Origin: Desulfobulbaceae bacterium BRH_c16a
GTDB taxonomy: Bacteria; Desulfobacterota; Desulfobulbia; Desulfobulbales; Desulfocapsaceae
Length of the DNA stretch: 64,000 nt
NCBI GenBank assembly: GCA_000961725.1
Contig: LADS01000026.1
Span: 1-64,000 of the forward strand
Direction: 5' to 3'
In this document: positions 59,982 to 64,000 of the stretch, piece after piece
Position numbering within the stretch: the stretch's first letter is position 1
How the letters are laid out: each line of letters begins with the position of its first letter
Notes under the pieces: generated by a model
The model's database searches: none
Told to the model about the DNA's origin: nothing
Seen by the model: only the letters and a program-made list of their open reading frames with translations
Program-made: the position numbers and the translations under genes

Positions 59982-60749
59982 ATGCAAAGACAATTGAAGA
60001 GCGCAAAGGAAATTCTAGGGTATGAACTGGGTGCCCAGGACGGAAAGATCGGAAAATGCCATGATTTCCTGTTCGATGATCGGGACTGGGTGATTCGCTA
60101 TATTATCGCCGATACCAGGAAATGGTTGCCCGGCCGCAAGGTTCTCATATCGCCGATCTCCATTGGCACTGCAGACCAGACAACTCATATTCTGCAGGTC
60201 AATCTCACCCGGGACCAGATTAAAGAAGCGCCGCCCCTCGACACCGACGCTCCAGTTTCCCGGAATTATGAAAATCTTTTCAACCAGTATTACCAATGGG
60301 CGCACTACTGGGACGGAGGCTTGATCTGGGGTCCGCATTCCTCACCCTCTCTGTTGCAGCGACCGCCTGAGTTGGGAGAACCGACCGAGCTGGGGGATGT
60401 GGAACTGCCGAATGAAAAAACCCATCTCAGATCGATCGAAGAAGTCATCGGCTACCAGATTCAGGCAACAGATAACGATATAGGCCATGTCGAGGACTTT
60501 ATCGTTGAAGATGAAACCTGGATGGTCAGATATCTGGTTGTAGACACCAGCAACTGGCTGCCGGGCAGCAAAAGGGTGATCGTTCCGCCCGATTGGGTGG
60601 ATATGGTTGACTGGGGGCGCAGCGCCATTGTCGTGAAGATTTCCAGCGAGCAGATCGATGACAGTCCGGAATACGACCACTCGGTGCCGATTGACCGAGA
60701 TTATGAGAAAAAGGTCTTCGACTTCTACGGGTTACCCTATTACTGGTAG
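59982..60749 (+). CDS. Two-domain PRC-barrel protein
   Basis: This 255-residue cytosolic protein starts at ATG 59982 behind AGGAGG. The two PRC-barrel repeats are at about residues 8-85 (SAKEILGYELGAQDGKIGKCHDF, with WVIRYIIADTRKWLPGRKVLI) and 150-230 (SIEEVIGYQIQATDNDIGHVEDF, with WMVRYLVVDTSNWLPGSKRVIV). Both end with a short DYEKKVFDFYG-like motif. Such tandem proteins without a signal peptide occur in many environmental bacteria near stress genes and may bind metals or nucleic-acid proteins. They differ from the secreted PRC proteins at 0.7-2.9 kb. Confidence 0.88.
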   Translation: MQRQLKSAKEILGYELGAQDGKIGKCHDFLFDDRDWVIRYIIADTRKWLPGRKVLISPISIGTADQTTHILQVNLTRDQIKEAPPLDTDAPVSRNYENLFNQYYQWAHYWDGGLIWGPHSSPSLLQRPPELGEPTELGDVELPNEKTHLRSIEEVIGYQIQATDNDIGHVEDFIVEDETWMVRYLVVDTSNWLPGSKRVIVPPDWVDMVDWGRSAIVVKISSEQIDDSPEYDHSVPIDRDYEKKVFDFYGLPYYW

Positions 60750-60894
60750 CTCTTCTTAAAGAAGTCTTGCTGGAGAGGACGATGTCCATCGATATCGGAC
60801 TATCTGACGAGAAAATTGCCGGCTCCCTGTTTTGCCTGATTATTTGTCAATGATGATTATGGTTCAATAAAAACCGGCGGATCGTTTTCAATCA

Positions 60895-60922
60895 CCTGTT
60901 TCCGGATGCCTGTTTCCGGATG
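60895..60922 (+). repeat. 14-bp tandem duplication in the wrbA leader
   Basis: CCTGTTTCCGGATG occurs twice head to tail, followed by a partial third copy (CCTGTTT). It lies directly ahead of wrbA and probably arose by slippage. An effect on wrbA expression is possible but not shown. Confidence 0.8.
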
Positions 60923-60958
60923 CCTGTTTTTAAAACCACTGAACAAGGGAGAACCTCT

Positions 60959-61570
60959 ATGAAATTGCTTGTCGTATATTACTCGATGTACGGACATATT
61001 TATGAAATGGCACAAAATGTCATGGCCGGAGCAAACTCCGTTGCCGGGGTCGAGGCTGAATTACGGCGCGTGCCGGAGACCTTGCCCCAGGAGGTGCTGG
61101 AAAAGATGGGGGCGGTTGATTCGCTGAAACGGCAGAGCGATGTAAAGGTCTGCACCGTCAACGAACTCGGTGAGGCCGATGCCATAATATTCGGCACACC
61201 GACACGTTTTGGCATGATGTGCGGCCAGATGAAGCAATTTCTCGATGCCACCGGAGGTCTCTGGGTAAGCGGTGGTCTCGTCGGCAAGGCGGGCAGTGTC
61301 TTCACCAGCACCAACACCCAGCATGGCGGACAGGAATCGACCATTCTCAATTTTCATACCCTGCTGCTGCACCAGGGCATGGTGATCGTCGGCCTGCCCT
61401 ATACCTTCCCGGGCCAGATGGAGATCGGCAGGATAAGCGGCTGTTCACCCTATGGAGCTTCTACTATAGCCGGACCGGACGGCAGTCTTTCTCCTAACGA
61501 GAATGAAAGAGCAGGAGCACATTTTCAAGGAGAACATGTGGCAAAAATTGCCTTAAAGCTCAGCGCTTGA
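60959..61570 (+). CDS. wrbA: NAD(P)H:quinone oxidoreductase WrbA
   Basis: This 203-residue flavodoxin-like enzyme starts at ATG 60959 after AAGGGA. The N-terminal LLVVYYSMYGHIYEMAQ binds the FMN phosphate; GTPTRFGMMCGQMKQFLDATGG and VFTSTNTQHGGQESTI are the conserved FMN and NAD(P)H contacts. NGPYGASTI-like GCSPYGASTIAGPDG closes the site. WrbA reduces quinones by two electrons, avoiding semiquinone radicals under oxidative stress. It is tetrameric in E. coli. Confidence 0.95.
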   Translation: MKLLVVYYSMYGHIYEMAQNVMAGANSVAGVEAELRRVPETLPQEVLEKMGAVDSLKRQSDVKVCTVNELGEADAIIFGTPTRFGMMCGQMKQFLDATGGLWVSGGLVGKAGSVFTSTNTQHGGQESTILNFHTLLLHQGMVIVGLPYTFPGQMEIGRISGCSPYGASTIAGPDGSLSPNENERAGAHFQGEHVAKIALKLSA

Positions 61571-61712
61571 CAGTCATTCTCCATTGTTTGAAATCCTTAG
61601 ATAAGGCAGGAATAAGAGTTTGGGATTTTTCGAATTCGGCATTTCCTGTCTTTTAAGGGGAATAAAGGGAATGTCTTGATCGATATTTCGGCGGCATGCC
61701 TTGGATGGAATA

Positions 61713-61889
61713 CTACTTTTTCTGCTTTTCCGAACAACCGGTTGTACAGGATTTTGTACTGGATTTTTTCTCTTGATGCTGCTCGTGAGGCTGGCGGCGA
61801 TCCGACTTCTTCCGGCTCTCGTCTTGCAGCATCTTTTCTAACTGTTTGAATGTATGCTCTAAAATATCTTCTGCTTGGCGGGTGGTCAT
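61713..61889 (-). CDS. Small charged protein with Cys-rich tail, unknown
   Basis: This 58-residue protein starts at ATG 61889 with AAGGAGAATATC ahead. The N-terminal half is a helix (TTRQAEDILEHTFKQLEKML). The C-terminal half is very basic and polar and ends with SCTTGCSEKQKK, a CxxxC pair. No family was recognised. The minus-strand GGCACGATAATTG element at 61965-61980 may drive it. A metal- or redox-binding tail is conceivable only from the Cys spacing. Confidence 0.6.
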   Translation of the reverse strand: MTTRQAEDILEHTFKQLEKMLQDESRKKSDRRQPHEQHQEKKSSTKSCTTGCSEKQKK

Positions 61890-61964
61890 GATATTCTCCT
61901 TGTGACAAATGGTTGTTTGTCCTTTTTGCAGATGTCCATTAATTGAACCACACGGTATAACACA

Positions 61965-61980
61965 ACCAATTATCGTGCCA
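61965..61980 (-). promoter_or_regulatory. Sigma-54-like element for the 58-residue protein (imperfect)
   Basis: The minus strand reads TGGCACGATAATTGGT. The TGGCACG half is perfect; the -12 box is TTGGT. Its 13-base core equals that of the element upstream of ppsA (38596-38611), 75 bases ahead of its start codon. Confidence 0.35.
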
Positions 61981-62008
61981 GTTTGCAATTACTCCGGGAA
62001 GTATCTGA

Positions 62009-62701
62009 ATGATTTTCAATCGAACAAAGAGTTTTCAAACCTTCAGACTGAGACGAAAATCCCTCACTCTGTTTCTGGCGTTCATTGCTGTATCGACCGC
62101 TGCCAATGGCCGGACCGAAGATCTGGCGGTAAGTCGGTTTGAGCTTGAGGGGTTGAGTGGCTGGACGCAAAAGATCTTTAAGGGCCAAACCTATTATCGA
62201 CTGCAGGAGGATGACGGCAGGGTTGTTGTTCAGGCAACCAGTCATGCAGCCGCATCAGGTCTGGTAAGAGAGATGAAGTTCAGCCCGGCGGTGTATCGAT
62301 ATCTTCGGTGGTCCTGGAAAATTAAAGATACTATCAAAGATGGCACCGAAAACACCAAAGCCGGAGACGACTATGCCGCTCGTCTCTATGTCGTTTTCCC
62401 CGGCCGTTTTTTCTGGCAGACCAGGGCCATCAATTACATCTGGGCAAATCATCTGCCCAAAGGCAAATCCATCCCGAATGCGTATACCGGCCAGGCCATG
62501 ATGGTGGCTGTACAGTCCGGTCCTGCCTTAGCAGGACAATGGATCAATGAGGAGCGCAATATCTGGGCGGATTATAAAGTTCTTTTTGGCGAGGAGCCGG
62601 AAGAAGCCGCCGCCATTGCCATAATGACCGATACCGATGATACCGGTATGAGCGCTGTAGCCTGGTATGGGGATATCGTTCTCTCGACCTCACCCAGGTG
62701 A
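62009..62701 (+). CDS. DUF3047 exported protein
   Basis: This 230-residue protein has an N-terminal hydrophobic signal (LTLFLAFIAVSTAANG). A beta-rich body follows (GWTQKIFKGQTYYRLQEDDG, YRYLRWSWKIKDTI, GDDYAARLYVVFPGRFFWQTRAINYIWAN). It ends with AIAIMTDTDDTGMSAVAWYGDI, a conserved block of DUF3047. These proteins are periplasmic and often accompany stress or envelope genes; the activity is unknown. Its stop is 36 bases from the convergent DJ-1 gene. Confidence 0.85.
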   Translation: MIFNRTKSFQTFRLRRKSLTLFLAFIAVSTAANGRTEDLAVSRFELEGLSGWTQKIFKGQTYYRLQEDDGRVVVQATSHAAASGLVREMKFSPAVYRYLRWSWKIKDTIKDGTENTKAGDDYAARLYVVFPGRFFWQTRAINYIWANHLPKGKSIPNAYTGQAMMVAVQSGPALAGQWINEERNIWADYKVLFGEEPEEAAAIAIMTDTDDTGMSAVAWYGDIVLSTSPR

Positions 62702-62736
62702 CAGCCATCGAAGCCGACGAACCCAGGGAGAGCTTC

Positions 62737-63258
62737 CTACTCGGACATTTTTCCGATGATGGCCCTCATGAAAGCCGGCAGATCATCGGGACTGCGACTG
62801 GTCACCAGATTGCCGTCGACAACCACCTCCTCGTCGACAAAGTCGGCTCCGGCATGCACCAGATCATCTTTTATGGCAAAAAAGGCGGTCACCTTCCTGC
62901 CCCGCAGGATGTCGGCGGAAGCCAGCATCCAGCCGGCATGACAGATTGCCGCCACGGTTTTTCCAGCCTCGTTAAAGTCCCTTACGAGCTTAATCATAGT
63001 CCTGTGACGACGCATATGATCCGGGGCATATCCTCCCGGAATAACGATCCCGTCATAATCGCCGGGATTGATGTCGTTCATGCCTTTATCGGCCTTGGCA
63101 GGTATGCCTGACTGCCCCTGATACTGTTCTCCGGCCTCGGGGCCGACAACGCACACTTCTGCCCCCTCCTCCTTGAGCCGGTAGTAGGGATACCAGAATT
63201 CACGATCGTTATAGAGTTTTTCAACAAAGAGTACGACCTTTTTACCTTTCAAACGCAT
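62737..63258 (-). CDS. DJ-1/PfpI-family protein
   Basis: This 173-residue protein has the alpha/beta fold of DJ-1/PfpI with the nucleophile elbow AAICHAGWML (Cys, followed by His) and the upstream VIPGGYAPDHMRRH glutamine-amidotransferase-like segment. The Glu of the family's acid site is provided by EKLYNDREFWYPY. Family members act as glyoxalases, proteases or protein-deglycation enzymes and protect against oxidative or carbonyl stress. A good sigma-54-type element lies 53 bases upstream, divergent from that of selenoprotein 2. Confidence 0.92.
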   Translation of the reverse strand: MRLKGKKVVLFVEKLYNDREFWYPYYRLKEEGAEVCVVGPEAGEQYQGQSGIPAKADKGMNDINPGDYDGIVIPGGYAPDHMRRHRTMIKLVRDFNEAGKTVAAICHAGWMLASADILRGRKVTAFFAIKDDLVHAGADFVDEEVVVDGNLVTSRSPDDLPAFMRAIIGKMSE

Positions 63259-63310
63259 GTCAACCTCCTGTAAGAGCTTTGAAATAAACAGTCCTCATGC
63301 TCCCTTTCCT

Positions 63311-63326
63311 TGCAAAATTGCCGCCA
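63311..63326 (-). promoter_or_regulatory. Sigma-54-type promoter of the DJ-1/PfpI gene
   Basis: The minus strand reads TGGCGGCAATTTTGCA, with GG-N10-GC spacing and a perfect TTGCA box, 53 bases upstream of the start at 63258. Confidence 0.55.
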
Positions 63327-63431
63327 TTTCAAGACACAATCTAAAAGAACCCGCAACCATCTCGACCCTCTTTAACCAAAGTAATAATTTTTTCCTAACA
63401 TCATCCCACTACTTTTAATATTTTTTCTGAT

Positions 63432-63447
63432 TGGCATATCAATTGCT
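63432..63447 (+). promoter_or_regulatory. Sigma-54-type promoter of selenoprotein 2
   Basis: TGGCATATCAATTGCT matches TGGCAY-N5-TTGCW exactly and lies 80 bases before the ATG at 63527. It is divergent from the DJ-1 element 105 bases away. No palindromic activator site was seen between them. Confidence 0.65.
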
Positions 63448-63526
63448 TCTCTCTTAAGAAGAGGAAACAACTCCCTGAGAAAGTACTCCCCCAGCTCAGG
63501 TTTAAATAAAAAACAGGAGAAAGACC

Positions 63527-64000
63527 ATGAACAGGAAATTCGAATGGAAATCTGATTTTCTGGAAGTTTTCGAAAAGGCGCGCAAAGAAAACAAAGCGGT
63601 GCTGCTTGATTTCTACAATCCCGGGTGAATTGGCTGCCAACAGATGGATGCAGTTACGTATCCAGATGAAATTGTAGCCGATTATATCGACGATACATTC
63701 ATCCCGCTCCGGATTTCCAGCGACACTCAACCCTATGCCGATGATTTCAATGTCAAATGGACGCCGAGAATTATCATTCTCGACCCAACAGGGGCTGTAC
63801 ACCAGTCGAATGTCGGTTTTTTTCCACCGGAAGAATTCATCCCATCCCTGGAAATAGGTCTGGCAAAAGTGGACTTCAACCAGGATTGCCTGGAAGAGTG
63901 CCGGCAACACCTCAATCGCATCCTGGCCAGTCACCCCCAAAGCTTCTCCGCACCCGAAGCTGTATACCTGAAAGGGGTCGTCAAATACAAGATGATCGGT
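63527..64000 (+). CDS. Thioredoxin-like selenoprotein with UxxC motif, 3' end outside window
   Basis: This is a paralogue of the gene at 38733. ATG 63527 follows CAGGAGAAAG. TGA at 63626-63628 falls at residue 34 in DFYNPG-U-IGCQQMDAVTYP, so Sec34 and Cys37 make the UxxC pair. VKWTP (cis-Pro80), ILDPTG and FFPPEEFIPSLEIGLAKVDF follow, then a helical tail with CLEECRQHLNRILASHPQSF and APEAVYLKGVVKYKM. The gene runs past the window end. A SECIS-like hairpin lies 17 bases after the TGA. The match of UGA position, neighbouring residues and hairpin with the other copy makes selenocysteine the best reading. A sigma-54-type promoter precedes it. Confidence 0.87.
63646..63663 (+). promoter_or_regulatory. 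Bacterial SECIS-like hairpin of selenoprotein 2
   Basis: GGATGC and GTATCC pair over six positions (one G-U) around the loop AGTTAC. Compared with the other copy only one stem base differs, and the GTTA loop core is kept. The distance after the UGA is the same in both genes. Confidence 0.7.

Noticed and set aside
60782-60853. 23-codon frame MSIDIGLSDEKIAG... with GGAGAGG ahead, reminiscent of a Dps start
   Set aside because: The similarity is limited to a few residues and the frame ends at once; too short to support a pseudogene call.
63401-63940. Minus-strand 179-codon frame at the right edge
   Set aside because: It is antisense to selenoprotein 2, which has a ribosome site, thioredoxin motifs and a paralogue.
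1-64000. CRISPR arrays, tRNA or rRNA genes
   Set aside because: No regularly spaced repeats, cloverleaf-like segments or conserved rRNA stretches were seen on reading both strands.

Overview
The window reads like part of a chromosome from a stress-hardy, metabolically versatile Gram-negative bacterium, most likely a Desulfobacterota (deltaproteobacterial) lineage. This placement is inference. It rests on two thioredoxin-like genes with in-frame UGA (selenocysteine) codons, many sigma-54-type promoter sequences, and a gene set typical of environmental proteobacteria (universal stress protein, PRC-barrel proteins, dodecin, baeRF, PoxB-like enzyme, NDH-2). Most of the sequence is GC-balanced. 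The block at about 42.1-47.3 kb is strikingly AT-rich and looks imported.

Layout. 0-0.6 kb: 3' end of an IS transposase. 0.7-2.9 kb: two duplicated secreted PRC-barrel proteins (minus). 3.2-10.3 kb: plus-strand run with a nitroreductase-like protein, a small conserved protein coupled to a CPA2 antiporter, a tandem universal stress protein, a frameshifted second antiporter, a fluoride channel and a DUF190 protein. 10.3-16.5 kb: tight minus-strand operon eboD-eboE-ubiE-like-methyltransferase-cydA-cydB. 16.8-24.4 kb: plus-strand operon with a small membrane protein, PoxB-like TPP enzyme, NDH-2 and a three-part trehalose/glucose-phosphate fusion. 24.4-27 kb: small lipoprotein, DUF2892 peptide, baeRF and dodecin. 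27.2-32.2 kb: UbiA-type prenyltransferase followed by cyoABCD. 32.4-38.5 kb: PfkB kinase, Ca-type P-ATPase, PEP synthase. 38.7-41.1 kb: selenoprotein 1, TIGR01777 epimerase, SDR.

42.1-47.3 kb is the standout. Three overlapping or abutting genes encode a very large sensor with a degenerate histidine-kinase ATPase end, a stand-alone receiver, and a receiver fused to a purine-nucleoside-phosphorylase domain. This is the architecture of the Detocs (DtcABC) anti-phage system, in which phage sensing is relayed by phosphotransfer to an effector that cleaves ATP. It is followed by direct repeats and a patchwork of small accessory genes (47.7-52.5 kb), including a truncated RibD/DHFR-like remnant and an attC-like sequence. 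52.8-59.7 kb: minus-strand operon for glycan or glycolipid handling (coiled-coil protein, debranching-like glucosidase, GT4 glycosyltransferase, phosphodiesterase/EEP fusion, VTT-domain membrane protein). 60-64 kb: PRC-barrel, WrbA, DUF3047, DJ-1/PfpI and selenoprotein 2, which runs off the end.

How it fits together. Outside the defence island the genes suggest a programme for oxygen/redox and energy stress: two quinol oxidases (cyd and cyo), NDH-2 and a PoxB-like enzyme feeding quinones, thiol/selenol redox proteins, trehalose and lower-glycolysis enzymes, and ion pumps. Many of the intergenic regions carry GG-N10-GC elements of the -24/-12 type, often as divergent pairs, so a sigma-54 regulon is a plausible unifying control. 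All functions come from reading the sequence; no database search was run.
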